A DNA stretch of 64,000 bases from Mugil cephalus (Eukaryota; Chordata; Actinopteri; Mugiliformes; Mugilidae), in NCBI RefSeq assembly GCF_022458985.1, contig NC_061770.1:36685599-36749598 (forward strand). Reading direction: 5' to 3'. Under the pieces are notes generated by a model that saw only the letters and a list, made by a program, of their open reading frames with translations, did not search any database and had not been told where the DNA came from. Position 1 is the stretch's first letter, and each line of letters begins with the position of its first letter. The position numbers were made by a program, and so were the translations under genes. This document shows positions 21,416-33,120 of the stretch, piece after piece.

Positions 21416-22472
21416 AATAGCATTCATGTCATGTATTTAGCTATTTATTGAATTATTTATGGCAGGTATTTATTTTTTTATTATGTCAGATGTTCAATGT
21501 CCACTATAGTGGAAAAAAAAAAAAAAAATTGTATTCTAATGACTTTACAAAGATTTGTATTTTTGTTTACAGAAATTGTGATTGGACAACATTGTCTCTC
21601 TTGGTATGAAATTAACCCTTTCCCAGCCCCTAAAGTGAAACTAGCTGCTGTAACTAAAAATACACCTTCCCTAACTATCTGATAGACTTCCAGTTCCCTG
21701 CTCTTATCATGATTTGTTGATTTCAGCTATACATGTAAGTCGTCAACCTATGTGATGCAGAGCCTCGTCAGGTACATTAGATAAAAGTTCAGTCCTATTT
21801 TGTAGAAAGAAGACAACAAACTGTACTCCCTCTTCAGGTTCACAACCTCTGGAGAATAGTTTTCATAGCTCCTGAATGTGTGACCCTTATAATATATGAT
21901 AGTGTGCTTCTCCTCCTGGCGTCACAAATGAGAAGTTCCTTGTTAGTGAAGTGGTGAAAACAGGGCAAGGCCTTGGCCTGCTCCCAGGCAATCGGCCTGT
22001 TGTGGTGACTTTGAACAGTTGCTTGAAATTCATCCAGCTTCTAATCCAGTTCCTGAAATGATGTTTTAAGGTCGAAGAACAGAGTGAGCCTGTGGTTCGC
22101 TAATATGGCTACTAGGTCAGATTTACAGCCATGTCGGCTTCTTCTTCTTTCTTCTTTTTCACTTGGTTTAGGAACATGAACAGTGGCAGGAATGTATAAA
22201 GGTGAAGAAAATAACTTTCTAGTTTGAAGTACAGATAATTATCCACTTGTTACGTAAAAGTAGATTAAAAACTTAATATAGTGGGAGCTAATGGGAAGCT
22301 AGTCTAGAAGAATATTTCTTAACTGTATCAATATTCATGTGTACAAGTAAAAACAGGGACACCCATTTCTACTAGATTAAAAAAAAACACAGGGAGCATT
22401 CAAGTACGGATCCATGCTTTAGAACATTAAAACAGCTCTTTTGATAACACTTTTTTTAATATATATCCACAG
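21416..22472 (+). other. Gene B intron before main exon, nothing recognised
   Basis: AT-rich with A/T homopolymer runs near 21510. It ends in a pyrimidine/AT tract and the ATCCACAG acceptor at 22472. I see no conserved exon or assignable repeat. Confidence 0.5.
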
Positions 22473-25400
22473 AGACACATCTGAAGAGTATTTTGGAGGA
22501 TCTTGATTTGGAGCAGCACTACAAAGAAAAGCTGTCAATCAGTGAAATACTTCAGATTGATGAGAAGACAATTACTGATAAACCTGCCACATGTAAATCA
22601 GACCTTCCATGGACTTTTCTTAAGAAATTGATGATGGTCAATGTGTCAGCTAGAAATATGAAATGCATATGTGAGTCAAACAGTGATGCTGCATCAGGAA
22701 TAACAGAGTTTGATTTTGATGATATTTTTGATGGGCAAAGTTCAAACATGCTAAACCCCCTTGACTTAATCACTGCTCTCTTTCTATGCTCTGATGGTTT
22801 TGTGCAGCAGGAAATGACTCTCAAGATGTCTATGTGTCAGTTCTCTGTGCCTCTGCTGCTTCCTAATTGTGACACACAGCAGTGTACATTTATGCTGTGG
22901 GCCATGAGAGACATTGTTAAGAAGTACAGACCTCAGTCTCTCTCAGACTCTAAGGGCTTCATTGAAGAGAGAATTGTTCTTTCTGAACTTCGCATGGTTT
23001 CTTTTGTGAGGCTGGGTGAGTGCACGTTGTCTAAGTCTGAGATCCTCAACAAGCTTCTGAGCAATTCTCAACAATACCATGACATGTTTGTTCACCACAA
23101 CATGGAGGGTGGAGACAGTCCAAGAAGAATATCCAATGGATTGACTGAAATTACTTGGTATCTTCCTGGTGGAAACAAGAACATGGACATTTTCAGTGAG
23201 CCTGTGGCTGTTGCTAACCTTCGTGGGGACATTGCTTCATTTGAAACCCAATATTCATTTCTGTGTCACACATCTGCAGCAGTTTTTGTCTTCTTTGACA
23301 ATTTAGACTCTGGGTGCAATCTGCTGATGAACCAAACTGGCAAGGCACAGATCTTCTTGGTGGGTAACCACAATGGGAAAAACTTCAGCTTAGAGGCTCT
23401 AAGAAAGGTAGCAACCCAGTTGGGCTTGACTAAGAACATCATTCTTAAGACAAAACAGAAAAATGATGCAGACTTTGTCAAAAGTTTGAGGAAGGCAGTC
23501 AGTGATGTAGTTGAGAACTCACAAGCGAAGATGCAAATCAATGAGATGGCTGACATTGCCCATGAACTTGGGATTTTGGTTGATGAAGATGTTCCAGAGT
23601 GCAAGAGTGGGAAGAAAAATGCAGATGCCATCACTGAAGAAATACAAAACATCCTGAAATACAAAGAAGAACAGCTTCCCTTGCAAGGTGACATATGGAA
23701 GGAGCTGACTCGCTTAGAAAAGGAAGAATTCCGGCTGCGAAATGTTGGATCTAAAAACATAGAGGAGTATAAAAGTGATCTTCAGGTGAAGAAAAGAGAA
23801 TTGCATCAAAAACAGAACTCTTGTGACATGTCCACTGCTATGACATGCTTCATTAATGCAATATCAAGTCCTGGGATAGAGAGACGTTACTTTCTGAAAT
23901 GGATGCGAATGAACCTTGATAATGTATCTCGTGAAAAAGTGTCTGGACTCAGGGAGCGGTACAAAGAAAAATGCAATAATCCTGAAAACAAAGAGGAGAT
24001 CAAGAAAATAGACAAACAGCTTTCTAACAGCTCACTGGGGACTGAACACTTCTTCCGTGAAATGGGTCAGATCTATGAGGCTTCACTTTCTCTTCCAGAG
24101 ACAGACCCATCACGTCAACAATTACAGCATTTACCCAAACTCTGTGCTGAACTGTTGCTTGATGGATTTCCCCTTGAGCTGGTAGATGGAGATGCATCCA
24201 ACATACCTCTCAGATGGGTGAGTGCTGTTCTCTCACAGCTCAATGTCTTGGTGTCTTCAAAGAACAAGATACGAGTTGTCACCGTTCTTGGAGTTCAGAG
24301 CACAGGAAAGTCCACTCTCCTTAATACCATGTTTGGAGTGCAGTTTGCAGTCAGCAGTGGTCGATGCACTCAAGGTGCCTTCATGTTGCTCATCAGAATC
24401 AATGAAGATGCTAAGAAACTTCTCAAATGTGACTTCATGGTGATCATTGACACTGAGGGCTTAAAGTCCCCAGAGCTGGCTGAGCTGGACAACAGTTATG
24501 AGCATGACAATGAGCTTGCAACACTTGTTGTAGGGTTGAGTGATGTCACCATTATTAATATTGCAATGGAGAATTTAGTAGAAATGAAGGACATCCTCCA
24601 AATAGTTGTGCATGCTTTTCTCAGGATGAAGGAGGTGGATAAAAAGCCTAAATGTCAGTTTGTTCACCAGAACGTGTCGGATGTTTCCGCCCATGACAAG
24701 AACTTACGAGACAGGAAACTGCTCTTGCAACAGCTGAATGAGATGACCCAGGCAGCAGCAAAAATGGAACGGAAAGAGGAGAACAAGAGCTTCACTGATG
24801 TGATGGAGTACTGTCCAGACACGGGAACTGGTACATACCTGGACTCTGGAATGGAAACCCACCAATGGCACCAGTCAATGCAGGATACAGTGAGGCTGTA
24901 TATGAGCTCAAGAAGAACATCATCAAGCTACTGGGAGATTGTCAGTCATCTACCAATAACATTGATGAGTTTGAAGAGTGGGTGAAGAGCCTGTGGAACG
25001 CAGTAAAGCATGAAAACTTCATCTTCAGCTTCAGAAACAGCCTGGTCGCTGATGCATACATGAAGCTCTGCACAGAATACAACAAATGGGAATGGGAATG
25101 CAAAAAGGACATTTGCACCTGGGTGACAAATACAGAAACGAGAATTTCCAATTTCGGTATAGTTGCAGATAACTCTCAGGTATCCAACATGAGAGATTTT
25201 CTGACAAGTTTGAAAACTGAAGCCTCCACAGAGCTGTCTACATGGGAGAAAAAGCTTCAAGACCGTCTGTCAGAATACTTCAAGCAAACAGAAGGTCACG
25301 TCTATTTGGTTGAAGGATACAAAGAGGAGTTCTCAAACAGTATAAAGAGCCTTCGGCGAGAAATGGAGAGATCTGTAGTTGATCAGCTGACAGCAGCAAC

Positions 25401-27141
25401 TGACATCGAAACTGGAATGACAGAACTCGACAGGATCAAGAAGAATCATACGAAAGAAATTGAAAAAGCAGTGCATGCTTTAATTGATGAATGTCGAAAG
25501 AGCAAAGTCCAGATGACAGACAAACAGCTGGACAAAAGATTTGATGAGACGTGGAAGGAAACACTGGAGAAACTGTCTTTTAATAAACTAAAGGCCACCG
25601 ATGTCTTCACCAGAGTAGAGTTCTACCTCAGATCAAATCTGTCACATAGGGGAGGTCACGCAAGTGAATTGCTGAGTCAGAAAAACCTGAGAGAGTGTGG
25701 ACTGGAGCCTTTTAAATGTACAGCTGAAGGATTGTTAAACCAATTGAAACACACAGTGAGCAAGTGGTTCAATCTTAAAGATCACATCAAGGTTGTACAA
25801 AACATGGCTGACAACATCATAGATGCCTGCACTCTGTCTGTGGATGAAAAACTGAACAGAAAGACCAATTACCATGATACTTACATCCAGGAGATCCTAC
25901 ACATCATCGATGAGCGTCTGAAAAACAATTCAGATGTTAAGATAGACATGGAGTTTGAAGTCTCTCTAAAACAGCACATCTGTGGATCTGCAGCCAGAAA
26001 ATTCCAGAAGATGCAAGAAGATTTCATACAAGTAAATGACCCCTATAGTTGCCTGATGAAAAACAAGGCAAAATATTGTGCTGATTTCAAAGATGTTTTC
26101 CATGAACGAGACCAGTGTCAGAAGAAGGCAGAAGAATTCACGGACCAATGCCTGAAGCCTGCAGTTGAGGTCTTTGTCAATCGTTCTCTGGGTCCTAATA
26201 TCACTGATGAAATGCTGAAACAAGACCAGTTCAGCACAAGGATGTCTTTCCAGTATTCACTTTTACTGGATTTGCTTAAAAATGACACGTTCAAAGAGTA
26301 TTTGAGCTACAATGACTGTTATGAAAGTTTTGTAAAGAAAAGAATAGTTGAAAAAATAGTAAAGTATTTTTCAAGTTGCTCTGCAACACTTGAGTTTGAG
26401 GAGCGACATCTTCAGTCAAGTATCAGCAGCATAAACGACGCCATCAAAAAGGCCAAAGCAGGAAAGAGTGGTGACATGAAGACATTTGTTGAAAGAATCT
26501 GCAAAGAACTTGGAGATAAACTGGTCATTTCCCAGGATGCTCTTGGTGCTTTCATGATCCTGAACAATGCCAACCAGGAACAGTTTGCTGACTGGCTCAT
26601 AGTGTCTGTGAAGGACATGGCAGAAACTCTTAGAGAAAAGTTTAAAGAATCAAACATCAAAACGAAACTACAACATCTCCATGTGCAGCCCCAGAATGAA
26701 CTCTTCACCAGAGTGATTGGATGTGGCAAACAGTGTCCATTCTGTAAAACTCCTTGTGAGGCAGGAGGAAAAGACCATACGAAGCATTTTACTTCACTGC
26801 ATCGGCCAGAGGGTCTGGGAAGATACAAGTGGGATGAATCAAAAAAACTTGTCACTGACATATGCTCATCATTGGTGACCAGTGAAACTCGTTTTCGCTG
26901 CAGTGCTACAAAAAATGAATGGCACCCTTACAAGCGTTACCATGAAATCTTCCCAGACTGGGATATTCGTCCAGATGTGAGCCTTCAGGCATCAGACTAC
27001 TGGAAATATGTGATGACAACGTACAACAAGGAGTTTGCTGAAGAATATGAAGCAGAGCCTGCTGATATTCCATCCACCTGGAATAATATCACACCAGAGA
27101 AGGCAAAACAAAGTCTCAAAGAGTCATTTAGCATCAAGTGA
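22473..27141 (+). pseudogene. GVIN1-like: VLIG/GVIN1-like giant exon, gene B, single frameshift
   Basis: Starts AG ACA CAT after the acceptor, phase 1. The first frame is open to 24985 and includes the conserved N-terminal region, the helical linker deleted in A and C, the P-loop GVQSTGKS near 24289 and DTEG near 24450. A single G is missing from the run in ACGGGAACTGG near 24824 (C has ACGGGGAACTGG), which moves translation out of frame after the G domain. The correct frame resumes immediately and stays open to 27141, including the Cys/His tail. The rest is intact, so this is either a very young pseudogene or an assembly/sequencing error in a homopolymer. Confidence 0.85.
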
Positions 27142-28142
27142 TTCTAACCAGTGAACATTTGTCCTCATGTTTTTCTCTATAATATAAAGGAACCTCCCAA
27201 ATAACTTCACTATAGATAAGGTTCAAGTCAGTTCACTCAGATATTTAACCACCATGACTTTCAATAGAGAAATACCAGAGATTTACTGAAGTTTGTTTTC
27301 ATTACCTGAATTTGCATTTCAGGAAAGAGTTTCTTCAAGTGATTTAATGATTCATGTCATTATTCAATCATGTGTGTAGCTGATCAGAGCTGTTTCTTCT
27401 TTTCGTAAAACAAACCTTTCTTTTCATTTTATCTTTGTTTCTGTGCTGTATCTCATATTAAATATTCACATTTACTTTTCTCAAACCTCACTTAGTCTGC
27501 AAATACCACATGAGGAGATTGTTGACAAGGAATTTAAGTTGATATTAGACAAGTTACTGTATGTGCTAAAAGCACTGAGGAGAACTCTGTATGGAAAACA
27601 AACTAAATATGATTGTGTGCATGACTTGCAGCTGAGAAAATCAGTGCCTCATTAGAATCATGAACAGCTATGTATGATCACATATACCGTTATATGCAGT
27701 ACGCTGCGATGCTTTTGTCATTCATAAAAGCATCATGGAAATCTCTTCACTTCATTATCAAACAGCTAACATTTTTCTGCACCTCAAGTCAGGTGCTCTT
27801 GTTTTTTTTGTTTTTTTTGGAGTGTGTATAATTGTTTTTGTGCATGTTTGACATTATGGAGCATTAGTCATGCGCTTGAATGCACCATCAACATGACACA
27901 GGGTTTTTAAATCACCTCAGTGATGTGCATGTAGTCTTAGTTTGTCTGGTAGCAGTGATATCTAGAGCCAGTGTGTGAACAACGAGGCTCAGTGTGTCTC
28001 CACTATTTAACAAACATGATCAGAGTGTGACAGTGAACTGAACCTCTTCTCTTTAGACTTAATGCTAATCACTGTACACTGTATATTACATGAACTGCCT
28101 GTGTGATTGTGTTCCTAATAAAATGCTTAGTGAGTGTAAAGT
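27142..28142 (+). other. 3' untranslated region of gene B with AATAAA at 28117-28122
   Basis: Near-identical to the tails of A and C, with small indels such as loss of ATATGATATGGA near 27410. The poly(A) signal is conserved in position about 975 bp after the stop codon. Confidence 0.65.
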
Positions 28143-29235
28143 GTGTGTGTCTGTGTCATGACAGTGACAGTTTCTCCAAAGGCTGTGAATTTACATCCTG
28201 TAACCCTCCTCATCATAACACGGCTCATATTGTTTCTGTCATTTATCCCTCCATCATTTTACCACAATAACCAACTACTGAGGTCAACCATGCTGCCAGG
28301 AGAGACTGTGATGAAGGACAATGAGAAGAACGCCTCAACGTCATGGTTACACAAATCTAAAAACTATAAAATCTAAATGTATGTGACATTTGTGGCTGTT
28401 AGTTTTAACTCTAACTACACTCTAAAAAAATACTAAGAGAACCTGTTACAACCACTTAATTGTAGAAAATGAATAAATTAATTAATGGATTTAGATTAAA
28501 GTTCTAAGTTACAAGCAATATTTGATGTGTTCAGCTGACTGAATATTTTTACCGATACCAAGATCAACTTAATATTGTGTGCACGCTAAACTGATATTAG
28601 GATGAATGGGTGTATCCTTTGATGAGCCAGTCTATGAGAGGGTAGGCTGGGTCTCCAAGAAGAAAGAGCCTGACTGAGGTGACATTTATATCCTGTGGCT
28701 CCTACAAGTAGGAAGAGAGAAGGCATTGACTGATGTTAAAATGATAGATACAGAAACATGCACACACAACACTTTATATACTGAAATGAAATGCTGTTAT
28801 ACATCACTAACTGTTGGCAGTTTATGTGCCTGGCCAAACAACACGGACTGTTGTAGTACATTCCTGTCATTTGTGCATCTTGCCATTGATGTTGCAGAAC
28901 CTAAAAACTGATGAATGCAGAGATAAGATAATCTACACTGATGCACCCCATGACTTGTGGCATGCTGAGCTTCTGCTTCCTTGCTTTTGCAGAAACAATA
29001 CACAAACGTCTTCACGGTTGATTTGTGCACTCCCAACTGGTTTGCTATGACACTGCTGAAAAAGACACTTAGCGCCTCCTAGTGTGGAGGAGGAGGACGA
29101 CATGTTCGAGTGAGTTATTCAAATTTCTCCACTGCACGTAAACTAGGACAAGGGCTGTAGTCAGGATTTCATATTGGTCCGAGTAAGGCAATAATTCGTT
29201 TTTTTCACATGCATGTAAACACACTGTCTGTGTTA
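28143..29235 (+). other. Intergenic sequence between B and C
   Basis: About 230 bases continue the duplicated downstream block. The remainder is AT-rich with no assigned gene. The overlapping ORFs at 28797-29050 on both strands have no recognisable domain and no counterpart in the other spacers. Confidence 0.45.
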
Positions 29236-29322
29236 GCCCTGCGGCAGACTGGTGACCTGTCCAGGGTGTATCCGCCTCTCGGCCAATGACCCTAGTGAGG
29301 ATAAGTGGTAGTAGGAAATAAG
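29236..29322 (+). repeat. LINE 3' tail fragment (L2-like)
   Basis: The phrases GACTGGTGACCTGTCCAGGG and GTATCCGCCTCTCGGCCAAT followed by GGATAAGTGGTAGTAG match the widely dispersed 3' end of fish L2-type LINEs and SINEs that share their tail. Only the tail is present. Confidence 0.65.
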
Positions 29323-29872
29323 ATAAGATATAATTATTATTATTATTTCATTTTTATTGTTATATATCAGTCCATTTTGACAAATACCTAGAAGGTTTTC
29401 AGTGGTGTTGCACATTGTCTGCATTTTCAATTTAACCAATCTATATTGTATCGTAAATATATGTCTGACATTTATAACAAACCAAAGGGATTGAAAATTG
29501 GTTGAAATTTCAGTTGTGATGATTTTAATCGTTAATAGACCTCTGCCTCCGTTGACTAATACAGTAAGTGGACACGACTCCCTCAGCCCAAGATGGCGGC
29601 CATGTTGATGCATCATTGCAATGGACAGAGGTGGTGGAGGCGGCATCTACATGTATATATCTATGGGTGTAGGTACCAGATCTGCTAGGCTGGGTATCCG
29701 TTTTTTTTTTTTTTTTTTTCACATGCAGTGCAGTTTTGGTCCTTGAAAAACATGATCTTTTTTTTCTCCTAATTCAACCATTCAGGTTTTGGAGGAATTT
29801 AGCTCTCTGTTTTTGAATAGTTGAACTTCATGAGATGTACATTTAAAATAAAAACTTGAAAACTTTTTTTAG
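29323..29872 (+). other. AT-rich spacer with poly-T run
   Basis: Contains a run of about 19 T at 29701-29719 and no assignable gene. The last 40 bases (AAAACTTGAAAACTTTTTTTAG) resemble the intron end preceding exon 2 in the real genes. Confidence 0.45.
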
Positions 29873-30076
29873 AGAGAAAGTGTCAATGGAGGTAAACTGT
29901 AGTAACTGTGTTAATATGTTAAGGAATACAAATACAGCCTTCTTGACAAACTGTGTATGGGATCATTTTATATTTATATTTTACTCTCATTTATCAAATG
30001 GAGATCAGTGAAGTAGAGGATCTTCCAGCAACATGTTCTGTCTGTGAGGATGATCATCAACAGACTGATACAGAAG
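29873..30076 (+). pseudogene. Relic exons 2 and 3 of an additional VLIG-like gene
   Basis: AGAGAGAAAGTGTCA then ATGGAG|GTAAAC at 29886-29891 matches exon 2, and 30001-30076 matches acidic exon 3, with donor GAAG|GTAAAG intact. The exon 3 acceptor AAAAG has become AAATG at 29996-30000, so normal splicing is lost. The exon also lacks 33 bp in frame relative to B. No exon 1 or IRF element is seen upstream and no GTPase exon follows before gene C. It is a dead remnant of a duplicated unit. Confidence 0.7.
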
Positions 30077-30531
30077 GTAAAGGTCAACTTTAGGAGATTT
30101 TGCAGCTTTCATTGCATTGAATATTTGCTTATATTATTTTAAAGGCTTGATGTGGGTCAATTATTGGCAGCAAGAAGGATTTTGATGCATCATTATTTTT
30201 TTCTACAGTGTCAGACTTAAGTTAATCTTAGCCTCTATTGGGACGATGTCCCTAGGCCTTCTGCTAGTACAATAAGTAAGTATTTACCCCCATGCTGATA
30301 ACCATGTTGTGTTCTAACACTGAACATTGAACATGGAATGAGAGATAACGTATGTGTCTGGGTGTAAGAGTCCAGATCAAGTGGATTAGAGGCTGTAAAA
30401 GGACAGACTGTGGTTCTTCCATGTGAACATTTTCAGTCGGTGCTGCCAATTCTTTTTTTCTTTCTGGTTTCTGCTTCTCCCATGGTGGCTCGAATGATGT
30501 CCTCATAACCTGAGTGTTGTAAAATTAAATT
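30077..30531 (+). other. Spacer between relic exons and piggyBac remnant
   Basis: AT-rich. A minus-strand ORF at 30264-30506 could be more decayed flank of the piggyBac element but shows no transposase motif that I can identify. Nothing else seen. Confidence 0.4.
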
Positions 30532-31360
30532 TTAACCAAGTTGTGGTACAGAGCCAGTGGCTAAATGAGAGTGAAGGTCAGGCTTGTTTTGGTAAATTGT
30601 TCGAACCAGGGCCGGTTCTCTCCTGACCAGCTCCTCTGTCAGAGTGAACAAGGTGATAAAACCATCACAGGTAATGATGAGCCACAGGAGCTCCTCTGCC
30701 ATCTCTAGAACCACCAACATCTCCTGGTTGACTTCAGAAATTGCTTCACCTCTGTACATCTGCAGACTCTAGGCACAGGTTGTTTTGAGACTGCTTGCCT
30801 TAATCTCTATTCCATATTTGGTTGTCTTTTTTGGCCTGAAGCTTCAACATCTGAACTGTTCATCCACACAGATGTCTCATCTGGGCTCCAGGGTATCAGC
30901 AGGAGGTGCATCCACATATCTCAGAGTGGGCAATAGGCAGCCAGCTTGTCGTTATAGTGTCAGGGTCAGGAAAGCTCCGTCCTGACTCCTCATATTTAAT
31001 TTCTCCATATTTTTAATGGAGGTTTGTCGTGGTCATAATATGCTGCAGGATTTCATCCATCAGCAGTAGGGCGAAGCTGGATGTCAATGATTTTAGGGGT
31101 AGCAAAGTGTGTAGAGGTCCCAAGATCAAAACTCTGGCATAGTGGATATAGCGGAGTATAGCAGTGTATGTGAGAGATTAGAATATTTAAGTTTAAGTCC
31201 ATCCTGTCCCTGCTTTATCCATCTTCCCTCATTCTCATCTTTAGATGAGAGTGGAGTTGGAGTTTCTACCTCTGAGGTCTCATCTGTGTCAGAATCAGAC
31301 TCCTCAGGGGACGTTGAGGAGCAAATCAACAACTTGACCATGAACCTTGTGCCCAATGTT
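30532..31360 (-). pseudogene. piggyBac transposase relic upstream of gene C
   Basis: On the minus strand, moving down from 31360, there is an acidic Ser-rich N-terminal segment (SPEESDSDTDETSEVETP), then EILQHIMTTTNL near 31060, then NQEMLVVLEMAEELLWLIITCD followed by GFITLFTLTEELVRREPALVRTI and KPDLHSH near 30570-30720. The last block corresponds to the piggyBac core around the conserved CDNFFTS aspartate and the LVGTxRxNKPELP motif. Stops and large internal deletions break the frame. Related shorter pieces lie near 43541 and 58722. Confidence 0.7.
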
Positions 31361-31411
31361 TTATGACATTTCCTCAGTGGGATTTACTGGAAAGCAAGTG
31401 ATCATTTACAC

Positions 31412-31445
31412 AGAAGTGAAAGTGAGTTCAGCCAGCAAATAAAGG
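31412..31445 (+). promoter_or_regulatory. IRF element (PRDI/ISRE-like) and TATA-like box, gene C
   Basis: AGAAGTGAAAGTGAG at 31412-31426 matches the GAAGTGAAAGTG core of interferon-promoter PRDI-type IRF sites. AAATAAAGG at 31437-31445 is TATA-like. It lies 146 bp before the exon 1 donor. Position and sequence parallel D and E, which supports an interferon-responsive promoter for this pseudogenised copy. Confidence 0.6.
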
Positions 31446-31467
31446 GAGAGCAACTTAGAGCACCACC

Positions 31468-31558
31468 TGTCTTCAAGGTGAAGAGTGATACTTTATCTAC
31501 AGTAACAGTAGAATACAACAAGATTAAGTCCTACAATGACCAGAACTCTTCTACAAAG
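31468..31558 (+). other. Non-coding exon 1 of gene C (start approximate)
   Basis: Ends CTACAAAG|GTGAG. ATG at 31536 starts an upstream ORF reading MTRTLLQ and across the splice to TAA in exon 2. The shared tract CAGTAACAGTAGAATACAAC is present in D and E too. Confidence 0.5.
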
Positions 31559-32186
31559 GTGAGTTGCTTCAATTTGTACTTCACATTTTTATTAGGGTAT
31601 ATGCATTATGAGGAAAAATGAGAAATTACCTTAAATAAGAGAAAAAACAGAGCTGTTATTTGGTCAGCGTAATTTTTCCTTTCACTGCTTTTAGAGCTGA
31701 AGCACTGATGCTCTGTGTTTTCAGTGTTTTCATTGACCCTTTATACTGAAATTTTCAGTTTATTTTCATTGCAAACATCATAAATGCCTCCAGGTATTAT
31801 AGCCCCCACCCTGATTTATAGAAAAATGTTTCATGTCCATTAATGAAGTTTCAAATCAACACTACTTTTCATGTGAATTCTTAACGTTGCTCACATAATG
31901 GAAACTTTTCAAATGTTCAGGACTCAGTTGCAGGTGTGACTCAGCTGAAAGAATCTGTTTCTACTTCTCATGCCAGATATTTTATGGCTTTTTAATGAGC
32001 CAATAAAAAAATCAGCAATAACCTTTTGGATGTGGTGTGTCCATCTGAAAAACACGATCAATAACAGCTCCTATAGCTAAATGTTTCAATGGGAAAAAAG
32101 TGCGCTGTCTAAATGTTTGACCTTCATGAGGTGTTTAGGGTCAGTTTAGGATAAAAACTTGAAGACTTGTCTCTCATTTCTTTCAG

Positions 32187-32244
32187 AGGGAGTTTGATTA
32201 ATCTGAAATAAACTGGACTGATCAAGTCTTCACCCACGATGGAG
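32187..32244 (+). CDS. GVIN1-like: Exon 2 of gene C with start codon at 32239
   Basis: Acceptor TTTCTTTCAG, donor GGAG|GTAAAC. Only ATGGAG is coding. It joins in phase 0 to exon 3 (MEDISEELYCEEV). Confidence 0.55.
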
Positions 32245-32327
32245 GTAAACAGATAAGTTGTACAAAAATGAAATAAAAAGACAACCTTCTTCTTTTGTAT
32301 TTATATTTTACTCTCATTTATCAAAAG

Positions 32328-32421
32328 GACATCAGTGAAGAACTTTACTGTGAGGAAGTAGAGGATCTTTCAGCAACATGTTCTGTCTGTGAGGATGATC
32401 ATCATCAGACTGATACAGGAG
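32328..32421 (+). CDS. GVIN1-like: Acidic exon 3 of gene C
   Basis: 94 nt, 15 nt shorter than in B, D and E but still phase 0 in, phase 1 out. It encodes DISEELYCEEVEDLSATCSV and then an Asp/His/Gln-rich end. Intact splice signals. Confidence 0.6.
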
Positions 32422-32539
32422 GTAAAGGTCAACTTTAGCTTAATTTGTATTTATACCAGTGCTACCTTTATTTTTTAATGAAATACAACAACAAAGTGTC
32501 AGACACTGTGCGTAAAGTTCAAAAACAAATGAAATTTAA

Positions 32540-32940
32540 AAAAAAAAAAAAAAGGAAAAAGAAAAAAAAAATCTCCACAGGCAGAGACGCAACGAGAGTC
32601 GCATTAATCTGCACCACGTCCGAACGAACCCACGTTTACCAGAACTCCACTGGTTGTTAAGTAAGTACAAACCGGAGTAAAAACAAACCTGAAGCCGAAG
32701 AAACTCTAAACGTCAACGGAAAAGACTGCGAACCTGAAGGACAGAGAGCTGTTGTGTGTCAGAGTCAGCAGAGCCTATCACAGAACGCAGACACAGTCAG
32801 ATAACCAATGAGGATTTTAATTCAATCCGAGCACAGATACTGAGTCATATTACTCGTATAATACTCGTACTCGGCAAAAGTGCTCGATCCGTCCTGGATA
32901 TTCGTTTCAGAGTATCCGGCTCAACTGTAATTATTACCAT
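32540..32940. repeat. Interspersed repeat, copy of 13195-13670
   Basis: Shares the A-runs, the Thr/Lys-poor GC block and ATTACTCGTATAATACTCG with the B copy. It lacks about 50 bp of the GCGCTGCG block. Element class uncertain. Confidence 0.35.
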
Positions 32941-32954
32941 TCTTCTTCCTCCAG

Positions 32955-33120
32955 ATCCCTGCCCTCATGTGACGAGGACAGTGTATAATATCAGCAGTGA
33001 GTTAGTGTCTCTTTTGAAAAGTCCTGCTGGTGAACTGGAGAGATACATTGTGACCACATGCAGGGAGGGAAATCATTGTGCACGAGACAACGGACACAAA
33101 CCTGAAAGCTGCAGATATAA
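32955..33120 (+). pseudogene. Truncated FN3 exon of gene C, frameshifted
   Basis: Same boundaries as 13689-13853 but 166 nt: one extra base in GGGAAATCATTG (B has GGGAGACATTG) breaks the phase 1-1 rule. If included, the main exon would be read out of frame; if skipped, the frame holds. It also lacks the LxPGxxY half of an FN3 domain. Confidence 0.65.

Noticed and set aside
31142-31366. Plus-strand acidic ORF near 31210-31366 as a terminal exon of a host gene
   Set aside because: The minus-strand reading fits the acidic N-terminus of the adjacent piggyBac relic and is followed in order by other piggyBac blocks, so the plus frame is probably its shadow.
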